A stretch of 26,365 nt of DNA from contig CAKMOY010000216.1 of assembly GCA_927911235.1 (NCBI GenBank), forward strand, positions 1 through 26,365, given 5' to 3'. Under the pieces are notes generated by a model that ran no database searches, had not been told where the DNA came from, and was given only the letters and a program-made list of their open reading frames with translations. Positions 1 through 8,243 of this stretch are shown here, one piece after another. Source of the DNA: an uncultured Moraxella sp. GTDB lineage: Bacteria; Pseudomonadota; Gammaproteobacteria; Pseudomonadales; Moraxellaceae. A program made the position numbers and the translations under genes. How positions within the stretch are numbered: position 1 is the first letter of the stretch; the number at the start of each line of letters is the position of its first letter.

Positions 1-359
1 ATATTTTAAATCATGCAACTAAGGTTTAACAATCTAATATTTTTGGCGGTGAGTTTCACCGTGTCAGCCTATGGAGTTTGATGTAAGTCTTAAGTCAAAT
101 GACAAGAGCAAACAACGTTGAAGTAGGAAGAAAACGCTAAATTTGCTCTTGGGTAGATTTAGGTAGGTTTTTTGGAACGGCTGAAAACTTTGGGAAAACA
201 TCAAAGCGGTGTTATTTGGCAAGCCTTATTTGCACCCACCCCTGCAAATAAATCAATGGCTTTTAAGGTACTTAATTTTGTTATTTTTTTATCTTTTTCA
301 TCAAAAAGTTTAAATGCATTTGATTCAAGGAATTTACTCTTATTTATCAATCAGTTAAA
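1..359. other. Non-coding stretch with three inverted repeats
   Basis: I recognise no gene here. A 69-codon ORF at 172-381 has no good ribosome site, no recognisable domain, and runs into the 3' end of metX on the other strand. The stretch holds three perfect inverted repeats: 47-52 with 56-61 (6 bp, 3-nt loop), 103-112 with 142-151 (10 bp, 29-nt loop) and 226-234 with 243-251 (9 bp, 8-nt loop). It could be the end of a structured RNA, a small non-coding repeat, or the 3' flank of a gene lying before the window. No tRNA or rRNA signature was seen. Confidence 0.5.
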
Positions 360-1610
360 TCAATTCGTTAAAAAATTATAAACCGCTTGTTTATAATTAG
401 GAATGTCAAACAAAAACGAATCATGTCCGTACGGTGCGTCAATATTGATATAACTCACAGGCTTAGCGTTCGCAATCAACGCATTCACAATCTCTTGACT
501 ACGCTCTGGGCTAAACCGCCAATCAGTCGTAAACGACACAATCAAAAACTCACATTGCGTGTCTTTTAACGCCAATTGCAAGGCGATTTCATCGGATAAC
601 GCTTCGTGATTTGGTACTTCTTGGGTCGGGTCAAAATAATCCAACGCCTTTGTCATGAGTAGATAAGTATTGGCATCAAAACGTGTGCTAAACTGCTCAC
701 CTTGATAACGCAAATAGCTTTCCACTTGAAAATCCACGTCATAATTAAACTTCAACTTGCCTGTTTTTAAATCACGCCCAAATTTGACACGCATCGCTTC
801 ATCAGTCAAATAAGTGATATGCCCCACCATGCGAGCGAGAATCAGTCCACGTTTTGGCGTTTTGCCAAGTTCCAAATAATTGCCTTGACAAAAATCAGGG
901 TCGGACAAAATAGACTGGCGAGCCACTTCGTTAAAGGCGATATTTTGGGCGGAAAGTTTTGGTGTACTTGCGATAATTACCGATTTTTTTAAGCGATTGG
1001 GAAAATCAATCGCCCAACGCAACGCCTGCATACCGCCCATAGAGCCACCGACCACAGCGTGCCACACGTCAATGCCGAGATGGTCGGCAAGCATGGCTTG
1101 GGTTTTTACCCAATCTTTGATGGTGATGAGTGGAAAATCCGCCCCAAACGGCTTGCCTGTTTCTGGATTAATAGTCGCTGGGCCTGTTGAGCCGTAGCAT
1201 GAGCCGATGTTGTTTAAACAAACCACAAAAAATTGATTGGTATCAATCGCCTTACCACCACCGATAAAAGTATCCCACCAGCCTGCTTTTTTGTCGTCAG
1301 CCGAGTGATAGCCCGCCGCATGATGACTGCCAGATAACGCATGACAAATCAAGACGGCATTAGATTTGTCGCTATTTAACGTGCCGTAAGTTTCCACCAT
1401 TAGGTCAAAGCCGTTTAACACACGTTCGCATTCTAGGGTAAGTTGTTGTTCAAAATGGATTTTTTGGGGCGTAACGATACCGACCGAGCCGTTTTGAGCG
1501 TTGGCAAAACTAATCGGTTCGGCATCATCATATTGATTTTTTGGTAAAATATTGTTTTGTAATGTATTTTTGTTATCAGTGGCTTGTTGATTTTGCACAA
1601 TGGAACTCAC
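360..1610 (-). CDS. metX: Homoserine O-acyltransferase MetX (acetyl or succinyl)
   Basis: Acylates the hydroxyl of homoserine, the first committed step of methionine synthesis, in the cytoplasm. The 416-residue product is an alpha/beta-hydrolase with the nucleophile elbow GGSMGG (Ser190), Asp363 in TTDWRF and His396 in GHDSF, the expected triad. The stretches [26 protein letters not shown] and [16 protein letters not shown] closely match Pseudomonas-type MetX. Many gammaproteobacterial MetX proteins use succinyl-CoA rather than acetyl-CoA, and I cannot settle the donor here. The start is GTG at 1608-1610 with AGGA a few bases upstream; residues 1-40 are a low-complexity Asn/Gln-rich extension, and the conserved region begins near residue 41. 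The usual partner metW is not found downstream. The gene may be co-transcribed with the FAH-family gene that ends 79 bp upstream. Confidence 0.95.
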   Translation of the reverse strand: MSSIVQNQQATDNKNTLQNNILPKNQYDDAEPISFANAQNGSVGIVTPQKIHFEQQLTLECERVLNGFDLMVETYGTLNSDKSNAVLICHALSGSHHAAGYHSADDKKAGWWDTFIGGGKAIDTNQFFVVCLNNIGSCYGSTGPATINPETGKPFGADFPLITIKDWVKTQAMLADHLGIDVWHAVVGGSMGGMQALRWAIDFPNRLKKSVIIASTPKLSAQNIAFNEVARQSILSDPDFCQGNYLELGKTPKRGLILARMVGHITYLTDEAMRVKFGRDLKTGKLKFNYDVDFQVESYLRYQGEQFSTRFDANTYLLMTKALDYFDPTQEVPNHEALSDEIALQLALKDTQCEFLIVSFTTDWRFSPERSQEIVNALIANAKPVSYINIDAPYGHDSFLFDIPNYKQAVYNFLTN

Positions 1611-1689
1611 TTTTTATCCTGTATTTTTATGATGGGTATTGTAAAGCCAAATGCAAAAAGGGGCAAGCCAAAGCACGGTTAAATTGTGA

Positions 1690-2396
1690 TTAAGATGTTA
1701 CTAGCAAACGAATATCGCTTAACCCATCAATGTAGGCGACCATTTCATCACCTTTTACCACAGCCCCAACCCCTGCTGGCGTGCCTGTAAAAATCAAATC
1801 ACCTGCTTTTAACTCAAATAATATTGATAAATTAGCAATCGTTTCGGCAACATTCCAAATCAATTGATTAATATTGCCTTGTTGTTTGATTTCGCCATTG
1901 ACCGCTAGGCTAATGTTGCCGTCATTGATTTCGCCTGTGTCGCCAAGCGTGTGCAACTGCCCAATCGGTGCAGAATAGTCAAATGCTTTGCCAATTTCCC
2001 AAGGGCGACCGATTTTTTCATCTCATTTTGCAAATCTCTGCGTGTCATGTCAAGCCCAACCGCATAGCCAAAAATATGGCTTGTGGCGGTGGCGACATCA
2101 ATATTTTTGCCGTCTTTGCCAATGGCGACAACGAGTTCCACTTCGTAATGCAAGTTTTGCGTTTGGCTAGGGTAGGGCAAGTCTTTGATTTCATTGGGTA
2201 AAACAGCAACGATAGATTGTTCATCATTGTGTTTGCAAAAGAAAAAAGGCGGTTCACGGTTTGGGTCTGACCCCATTTCTACCGCATGGTCGGCATAATT
2301 TCGCCCAACGCAATACACACGGCGAACAGGAAAAACTTGTTCGCTATTGGCGATTGGCAAAGTGGCAGGCTGGCTTGGTGAAACGGCGTAATTCAT
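1690..2396 (-). pseudogene. Fumarylacetoacetate hydrolase family protein, frameshifted as written
   Basis: FAH-superfamily enzymes hydrolyse or decarboxylate acylpyruvate-type substrates using a metal ion. The N-terminal part (RRVYCVGRNYADHAVEMG, REPPFFFCKHND, HYEVELVVAIGK) resembles fumarylpyruvate/acylpyruvate hydrolases, and the C-terminal part has the family segment LKAGDLIFTGTPAGVG. The two parts are in different frames. The break is at a T6 run (A6 on the coding strand) at 2013-2018: one more A gives MKKIGRPWEIGKAFD and a continuous 235-residue protein, a normal family length. The start is ATG at 2394-2396 with AAGGA 8 nt upstream; an upstream in-frame start at 2462 has no support. A good sigma-70 promoter lies at 2434-2462. 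The substrate cannot be assigned from sequence. Whether the break is real or a sequencing error is unknown; it fits the many similar breaks in this window. Confidence 0.85.
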
Positions 2397-2433
2397 GGGT
2401 TTTTCCTTGATTTTGGTTTTAAACAATTTTTTT

Positions 2434-2462
2434 ACTATAGTGGATTTGGTATGTGATGACAA
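2434..2462 (-). promoter_or_regulatory. Sigma-70 promoter for the FAH-family gene
   Basis: On the minus strand a -35 box TTGTCA (2457-2462) and a -10 box TATAGT (2434-2439) are separated by exactly 17 bases. Each box has five of six consensus bases. It points at the ATG at 2396. Confidence 0.6.
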
Positions 2463-2578
2463 GTTGTTTTAAATTTTTGTTAAAAAATTTCCCACAAAGT
2501 CGCCATTTTACGGTAAAATCATAACCATTTTTATCATTTTTCCTTTTGACAAAGTTTTAGACAATTTTGAGATAAATT

Positions 2579-5501
2579 ATGAGCAATTTAAACCCAATCC
2601 AATCCGCCCTAGCCAAACTAGAAACCGCCTACAACCCAGCCGACGTTGAAAGCGGTATGTACCAAACGTGGGAAGAGAGCGGTTATTTTAAGCCAACTTA
2701 TGACAAGCCAAAATCGTTTTCTATTGCTCTGCCACCGCCAAACGTAACAGGCAGTTTGCACATGGGACACGGCTTTAACAACGCCATCATGGACACGCTC
2801 ATCCGTTACCACCGCATGATGGGCTACAACACCCTTTGGCAACCGGGTACCGACCACGCAGGCATCGCCACGCAAATGGTGGTGGAGCGTAAATTGGGCT
2901 TAGAAGGCATCAAACGCCACGACTTAGGGCGTGAAAAATTCCTAGAAAAAGTGTGGGAATGGAAAAACGAGAGCGGTGGTAATATTACTCGCCAAATTCG
3001 CCGTTTGGGGTCGTCTGTGGACTGGTCTCGTGAACGCTTTACCATGGATAGCGGACTGTCAAAAGCGGTGCAAGACGTATTTATCAAACTCTACGATGAC
3101 GGTTTGATTTATCGTGGCAAACGCCTTGTAAACTGGGACGTAAAACTTGAGACCGCCCTGTCTGACCTAGAAGTAGAAAATGTAGAAGAAAAAGGCTCGC
3201 TTTGGCATTTTAACTATTATTTTACCGACAAAACTTTGACCACCAAAGACGGCAAAAATTATCTTACCGTTGCCACCACTCGCCCAGAAACCTTGCTTGG
3301 CGATACGGCTGTGGCGGTCAATCCAAAGGACGAACGTTATGAACACCTAATTGGCAAAACCGTAACTTTGCCGATTACAGGGCGAGAAGTGCCGATTATT
3401 GCCGATGATTATGTGGACGCAAAATTTGGTACAGGGTGCGTCAAAATCACGCCTGCCCACGATTTTAACGACTATGAAGTAGGCAAACGTCACAATTTAC
3501 CACTCATTAACATTTTTGACAAAAACGCCAATATTTTGGCACAAATGCACGTTTTATCAAAACTTACAACAACGTGAAGCAAACCTTGAAGCCACGCCAA
3601 CGGCTTATCAAGGTTTAAATCGTTTTGTCGCTCGTAAACAGCTCATTGAACAAGCCCAAAATGAAAATTGGCTTGAAAAAATTGAACCGCATGAATTAAA
3701 AGTACCAAAAGGCGACAGAAGTAATGAAGTGGTTGAGCCGTATTTGACCGACCAATGGTATGTGGCGATTGAACAGCTTGCCAAACCTGCGATAGAGGCG
3801 GTGGAAGACGGTCGCATTGAGTTCGTTCCTGCCCAGTACAAAAATATGTACATGGCGTGGATGCGTGATATTCAAGACTGGTGTATTTCTCGTCAATTAT
3901 GGTGGGGGCATCGCATTCCTGCGTGGTATGACAAAGATGGCAACATTTATGTGGCAAAAGACGAACAAGCCGTGCGTGAAAAATATCAGCTTGGTGCGGA
4001 CATTGAACTTAGCCAAGATGAAGACGTGCTTGATACTTGGTTTAGCTCAGGTCTATGGACGTTTAGCACGCTAGATTGGGGCAATGACAATGATGACGGA
4101 CGTGCATTGGCGACTTTCCATCCAACAAGCGTGTTGGTTACAGGCTTTGACATCATTTTCTTTTGGGTCGCTCGCATGATTATGCTGACCATGCACTTTG
4201 TCAAAAATGCAGATGGCACACCGCAAGTACCGTTTAAAACCGTGTACGTGCATGGCTTGGTGCGTGATGCACAAGGGCAAAAAATGAGCAAATCAAAAGG
4301 CAACGTGCTTGACCCGATTGACCTAATTGACGGCATTGACCTAGAGAGCCTTGTTGCCAAACGCACAACGGGACTGATGAACCCAAAAGATGCCCCAAAA
4401 ATTGAAAAATCCACTCGTAAAGAGTTTGAAAATGGGCTTGACGCTTATGGCACAGACGCACTGCGATTTACCTTTACATCACTTGCAAGCACTGGGCGTG
4501 ATATTAATTTTGACCTAAAACGTGTGGAAGGCAACCGCAATTTTTGTAATAAAATTTGGAACGCCACTCGCTTTGTGCTGATGAACTGCGTGGACAAACA
4601 GGGCAATCAGCTTGCCATTGACAAAGACAACAATCAAGCCTTGTGGGAGCTACCTGAGCATTGGATTGTCAGCCGTTTGAACACCACGATTAAACAAATT
4701 CATGACAACATGGCAAGCTATCGTTTTGATTTGGCAAGTCAGGCGATTTATGAATTTATTTGGAATGAATACTGCGACTGGTATGTGGAGCTGGCAAAAT
4801 CTAGCCTAAATGACGCAAGCGTGAGTGATGAGCGTAAAGCCCAAATCCGCTATGTGTTGCTAAATGTGCTAGAAACCACCCTGCGTTTTACCCACCCAAT
4901 CATGCCGTATTTGACCGAAAGTCTGTGGCAAATCATCGCACCGATTGTGGACAAAAAACAAGCCGACAGCATTATGATTAGTGATTTTCCGCTTGCCAAT
5001 GACAGCCAAATCAACGCCCAAGCCGAAAGCGACATGGCGTGGCTACAAGAGCTGATTGGGGCGGTGCGAAACATTCGTGGCGAGATGAAACTGGGCAATG
5101 CGGTGAAACTGCCTGTACTGCTACAAAACATCACAGATGGCGAAAAGGCACAATTAAGCCGTATTGAAAATCAGTTTAAGACATTGGCAAAAGTAGAAAG
5201 CCTTAAGATTTTGGGCGATGATGACACACCGCCTTTGTCATCGCAAGCCTTGATTGGGGCGTTAAAAGTGCTTGTGCCGATGAAAGGTTTGATTGACCCA
5301 ACGGCAGAGCTAAACCGCCTTGCCAAAGCGGTGGAAAAACTAGCCAAACAAGCGGACGCACTGCGTGGTAAGCTGTCTAATGAGAGTTTTGTCGCCAAAG
5401 CCCCAGCGAGTGTGGTGGAGAGCGAGAAAGCCAAACTTGCCGAGCTTGATAGCCAATTGGCGGAGATGGATAAGCAGATGGGGCAGTTGAAGGCTCTTTA
5501 A
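2579..5501 (+). pseudogene. valS: Valyl-tRNA synthetase, one frame break as written
   Basis: Charges tRNA-Val with valine in the cytoplasm; class Ia synthetase. The N-terminal part carries [15 protein letters not shown] with the HIGH-type motif HMGH at residues 61-64, then the CP1 editing region ([36 protein letters not shown]). The C-terminal part carries DWCISRQLWWGHRIPAW, DEDVLDTWFSSGLW, KMSKS at 4281-4295, the anticodon-binding domain and a C-terminal coiled-coil arm of the usual ValS kind. The frame changes near 3552-3555: dropping one T from the T4 run reads [11 protein letters not shown] and joins both parts into 973 residues, close to other ValS proteins. ValS is expected to be essential and no second copy is in the window, so a sequencing or assembly error is the likeliest cause. 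The ATG at 2579 has only a weak GAG ribosome site. Confidence 0.93.
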
Positions 5502-5531
5502 TCTAAAAGTGTATTTTTAGGAAACTAAGTT

Positions 5532-6079
5532 ATGTCATTATCACCTACTCAAGACAATGTCCGTGAAAAATATTTTCATGATTTACTTGCAACGCATGAA
5601 AATATCAAAACCGATTTATTGTCTGCTTTGGATTTGCCAACGGATTTAACACGCCTAAATCTTATTCATGAAGACCGTTATATCAATGGGATTATTGCGG
5701 ATTTTACGCTTGTTTATGACAATAAAATCCACTCTATTATTGAAGTAAAAGCGGGTGATATTGGCGTAACCGATTATGTGCGTGGCATTGGTCAAGTTTT
5801 GCAATATGAATATTTCTTTGAAAATCAAATCAATACAAAAGGCTTTGATTTTGATGAAAATTTTAAAAGTGCGTTATTAATTCCGTCATTATTTTAAAAT
5901 TAAAAGGCATAACAACGGTTAATCGCAAAAAAATAGAAATTCAAATGCAACAAACCAATTCTATTAATAACAATAATTGGCGAAATGTTTGGATTAGTTT
6001 GTCATCATTTGGTTTTAACATCATTGGAATAATTAAGCCATGCAGAACTTTTCTAATCTCAAAAATCCGCCAATACTAA
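5532..6079 (+). pseudogene. PD-(D/E)XK nuclease-like protein, frameshifted as written
   Basis: The first 120 residues contain GIIADFTLVYD followed by SIIEVKAG, which fits the D...ExK metal-binding core of the PD-(D/E)XK nuclease fold, and then GQVLQYEYFFE, a common following helix with a conserved Gln. The frame stops at 5895-5897, but another frame continues with ILKLKGITTVN to a stop at 6077-6079. One added base near 5887-5888 joins them into 182 residues. An AGGA ribosome site precedes the ATG, 30 bp after valS. No methyltransferase or other defence gene is adjacent, so it may be an orphan or remnant restriction enzyme, or another nuclease of this fold. Its specific function is unknown. 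Confidence 0.6.
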
Positions 6080-6115
6080 AAATCCAAATATGCTAAAAAT
6101 CCAAATATGCTAAAA
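6076..6115 (+). repeat. 17-bp direct repeat, two copies plus a partial third, at the tatD start
   Basis: The unit CTAAAAATCCAAATATG occurs at 6076-6092 and 6093-6109 and begins a third time at 6110 with one A fewer. The second copy ends in the ATG that starts the TatD gene, and the first overlaps the stop codon of the preceding nuclease-like gene. It looks like a recent slippage duplication. Confidence 0.85.
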
Positions 6116-6941
6116 TCATAGACACCCACACCCATTTTGACGTGCCAGAATTTGACATTGACAGAGCCGAGCAATGCACATTGGCGTATGACAATGGCAT
6201 TAGGCATTTGATTTTAATCGGATTTTTGGCAAAACTTTTTAAGCAAATGGTCAATTGCCAAAACCAAATGCAAAAGTTTATTGCAAACAAACAAAAATCG
6301 CCAACCGCTCATTTAGCTTTTGGTTTGCACCCATTTTATATCACACAGCATACCGATAATGATTTGATTTTATTAGAAAATTTTATCAAAAATCACAAAT
6401 CCGTTGCCATTGGTGAAATTGGGCTTGATACCTTTACCGATGAAATGAAAACGGCAAAAAATTTACGCCAGACAACAAGATTTTTTTATCAAACAATTGG
6501 ATTTGGCAAAAATTACAATTTACCAGCCTTGCTACACATTCGTAAAGCACATGGCGATACGCTAAAAATCTTGAAAAATCAAAAGTTTAATAATGGCGGT
6601 ATCGCTCACAGTTTTAGCGGTGGTATTCAAGAAGCCAAAGCGTTTGTGAATTTGGGTTTTAAAATCGGCATCACAGGACAAGTTACCAATCCAAACGCCA
6701 AAAAACTGCGTAACACGATTGTGGAGCTTGTCAAAACCGTTGGGTTAGAAAGTTTGGTAATAGAAACCGATTGTCCTGATTTTACCCCTGTTTGTTGTCA
6801 TCAGTCGCATGGCAGACGCAACACACCTGCGAATTTGATTTTGTGCTTGATGAATTAGCGGTTTTGTTAAATGTGGAAAAAGCAAAATTGGCGGAACAAT
6901 TATGGCAAAATAGTTTGTCGGTTTTGGATTTAGATGTTTAA
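6107..6941 (+). pseudogene. TatD-family metal-dependent hydrolase, two frame breaks as written
   Basis: TatD-family proteins are TIM-barrel metallohydrolases, many of them 3'-5' DNases. Visible are the metal-binding THTHFD near the N-terminus, AFGLHPF, IGEIGLDTF, LPALLHIRKAH, GGIAHSFSGG and VIETDCPDF, all in family order. The N-terminal Asp-Thr-His-Thr-His segment is out of frame: the ATG at 6107-6109 meets a TAG after four codons because the A4 run at 6112-6115 is one A short; adding one gives MLKIIDTHTHFDVPEFD. A second break near 6835-6842 displaces the last 33 or so residues, which continue as FVLDELAVLLNVEKAKLAEQ to the stop at 6939-6941. With one base added at each place the protein is 278 residues. 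It ends just before a strong terminator. Which TatD subfamily it belongs to is unclear. Confidence 0.85.
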
Positions 6942-6961
6942 ATTTTAACAAAAACACAAAT

Positions 6962-7008
6962 AAAAAAGTCAAGCTATCATCTATAAATTGATAGCTTGAC
7001 TTTTTTTT
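6962..7008. terminator. Bidirectional intrinsic terminator after tatD
   Basis: A perfect 12-bp stem (6968-6979 with 6989-7000) around a 9-nt loop is flanked by A6 on the left and T8 on the right, so it can end transcripts from either side. The right arm also contains the -35 box of the next promoter. Confidence 0.9.
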
Positions 7009-7034
7009 GCATGACACTATACTGACAACGTCAG
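6996..7034 (+). promoter_or_regulatory. Near-consensus sigma-70 promoter with adjacent inverted repeat
   Basis: The -35 box TTGACT (6996-7001) and -10 box TATACT (7018-7023) are 16 bases apart and each matches five of six consensus positions. The expected start is near 7030. A small inverted repeat CTGAC-aac-GTCAG spans 7022-7034; it could be an operator or a stem at the very 5' end of the RNA. The -35 lies inside the terminator stem of the preceding operon. Confidence 0.65.
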
Positions 7035-7118
7035 CAAGTAAGAACCGTTAATGGCGATTGGAGTTGTATCCAATAGAGCCGTTAGGCTGAAACCTAACAA
7101 AAAATAAGGAGCATTACG

Positions 7119-7187
7119 ATGAACACGCTTTTCAAACTCATCGTCAATCGTCTTATTAACGGTAAGCAGGTATGCTTATTGAGATGA
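7119..7187 (+). CDS. 22-residue cationic peptide, candidate type I toxin-like ORF
   Basis: A short ORF begins at ATG 7119-7121 and stops at TGA 7185-7187. It has AAGGAG at 7106-7111, seven bases before the start, one of the best ribosome sites in the window. The peptide begins MNTLFKLIVNRLING and ends KQVCLLR: ten strongly hydrophobic and four basic residues, with no acidic ones. The RNA around it is highly structured. Bases 7044-7052 and 7055-7060 can pair with 7155-7163 and 7145-7150 inside the ORF, and the Shine-Dalgarno 7104-7111 is perfectly complementary to 7249-7256 downstream. These are the traits of type I toxin mRNAs (short cationic or hydrophobic peptide, translation blocked by long-range pairing). 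I do not recognise the peptide as a known family; the basic, hydrophobic C-terminus is loosely AapA-like. It could instead be a regulatory leader for tcdA. Confidence 0.5.
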   Translation: MNTLFKLIVNRLINGKQVCLLR

Positions 7188-7190
7188 TAA

Positions 7191-7256
7191 CCAATTAGCG
7201 ATTGTCATAGGTTGCTAATTGGGGGCTTAACAAGGATGTTGAGCCTTACTCCTTAT
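7191..7256 (+). promoter_or_regulatory. Two hairpins and an anti-Shine-Dalgarno element downstream of the small ORF
   Basis: A 9-bp stem (7191-7199 with 7214-7222) is followed at once by another (7224-7232 with 7237-7245, one G-U pair, AGGA loop). Right after it, CTCCTTAT at 7249-7256 is the exact complement of the ORF's Shine-Dalgarno region ATAAGGAG at 7104-7111. Pairing of the two would shut off translation in the full-length RNA. Confidence 0.5.
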
Positions 7257-7261
7257 CCTTT

Positions 7262-7289
7262 ATATTAGCATTTTTGAGATAAAAATCAA
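7262..7289 (-). promoter_or_regulatory. Possible antisense promoter over the small ORF
   Basis: On the minus strand TTGATT (7284-7289) and an extended -10, TGcTAATAT (-10 at 7262-7267), are 16 bases apart. A transcript starting near 7255 would run antisense to the 3' hairpins and the whole small ORF, and would carry a copy of the Shine-Dalgarno-like ATAAGGAG near its 5' end. The boxes are only moderate matches. Confidence 0.35.
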
Positions 7290-7350
7290 TAGATTTTACA
7301 AAAAGCAATGATTGAATAAATTAAACCATTTAACAAAAAAAGTCATTATT

Positions 7351-8154
7351 ATGCAAAATAACCAAAACCAAAATTTAACCGACAATTTCACTGAAAACCA
7401 ATACGACCGCCGTTTTGCAGGGACAAAAAAACTGTATGGTGAAACCAATTTTAACAAATTTGAAGATACCCATGTTTTTGTGATTGGCGTGGGTGGTGTC
7501 GGCTCGTGGGTAGCTGAAGGCTTGGCTCGGACAGGCGTAGGCGAAATTACGCTTATAGACATGGACGTGCTAGTCGCAAGCAATGTCAATCGGCAATTGC
7601 CCGCACTTGACAGCAATTTTGGCAAAAGCAAAATTGAAGCGATGGCGGAACGTATCCGACAAATTAATCCACTTGTCCGATTAAACTTGATTGATGACTT
7701 TATCAATGATAAAAATATCAAGGATTTATTACCCAACCGCCAAGCCAACAATGAACTAAAACAGCAAGGCAAATCTGTCATTATCCTAGATTGTATTGAT
7801 GATATGAATGCAAAACTTGCGATTGCGTTACATTGTCGCTTTAATAAATTAAAACTTATTATCGCTGGGGGAGCAGGGGGCAAAACCGACCCAACTGCGG
7901 TAAAAGTCAGTGATTTAAAAGATACCTACCAAGACCCATTACTTGCCAAACTTCGCCAAAAACTGCGTGAAAAAGGCATTAACCCACAACTAACCGAAAA
8001 ATTTGGCATGAAATGTGTATATTCTACACAACCACCGATTGTGGACAAATCTTGTCAAACAGGTGGATTGCATTGTGGTGGCTACGGCTCTGCGGTGGCA
8101 GTTACATCGGTTTTCGGTATGGTGATGGTGGCGGAGAGTTTGCTTTTATTGTAA
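7351..8154 (+). CDS. tcdA: tRNA threonylcarbamoyladenosine dehydratase (TcdA/CsdL)
   Basis: TcdA uses ATP to cyclise t6A37 of ANN-decoding tRNAs to ct6A. The 267-residue product has the E1/ThiF-like nucleotide-binding loop GVGGVGSWVAEGLAR (residues 46-60), LIDMDVLVASNVNRQ, the segment ILDCIDDMNAKLAI, and the C-terminal CQTGGLHCGGYGSAVAVTSVFG typical of TcdA. The length agrees with E. coli TcdA (268). I place the start at ATG 7351; a TTG start at 7312 would add a low-complexity 13-residue leader. No clear Shine-Dalgarno precedes the ATG. The CsdA/CsdE sulfur-transfer partners found with it in E. coli are not adjacent. Confidence 0.9.
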   Translation: MQNNQNQNLTDNFTENQYDRRFAGTKKLYGETNFNKFEDTHVFVIGVGGVGSWVAEGLARTGVGEITLIDMDVLVASNVNRQLPALDSNFGKSKIEAMAERIRQINPLVRLNLIDDFINDKNIKDLLPNRQANNELKQQGKSVIILDCIDDMNAKLAIALHCRFNKLKLIIAGGAGGKTDPTAVKVSDLKDTYQDPLLAKLRQKLREKGINPQLTEKFGMKCVYSTQPPIVDKSCQTGGLHCGGYGSAVAVTSVFGMVMVAESLLLL

Positions 8155-8197
8155 GTCGTTGTATTTGAATAAATTGTAAAAAACTAGTTGTAAGTTA

Positions 8198-8243
8198 TTG
8201 TTTTTATTAGATAAATTGTTAAAATAGGGGGGGGGGGGGTAAT
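8198..8243 (+). promoter_or_regulatory. Possible promoter abutting a G13 tract before the histidine kinase
   Basis: TTGTTT (8198-8203) and TAAAAT (8220-8225), 16 bases apart, form a plausible sigma-70 promoter. Directly after the -10 box is a run of 13 G (8227-8239), then TA and the ATG. The G-run is the only purine-rich element able to act as a ribosome site. Changes in its length would alter the space between promoter and start codon, or the ribosome site itself. Confidence 0.45.
8227..8239 (+). repeat. Mononucleotide G13 tract, candidate phase-variation switch
   Basis: Thirteen consecutive G immediately 5' of the kinase start, in an AT-rich intergenic region and far longer than any other homopolymer in the window. 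Tracts of this kind mutate by slipped-strand mispairing and switch surface or regulatory genes in host-adapted bacteria. Because stops lie just upstream, the tract is untranslated as written. Confidence 0.85.

Noticed and set aside
172..381. 69-codon plus-strand ORF before metX
   Set aside because: Non-ATG start, no ribosome site, no domain, overlaps metX 3' end and contains part of a hairpin. Not supported as a gene.
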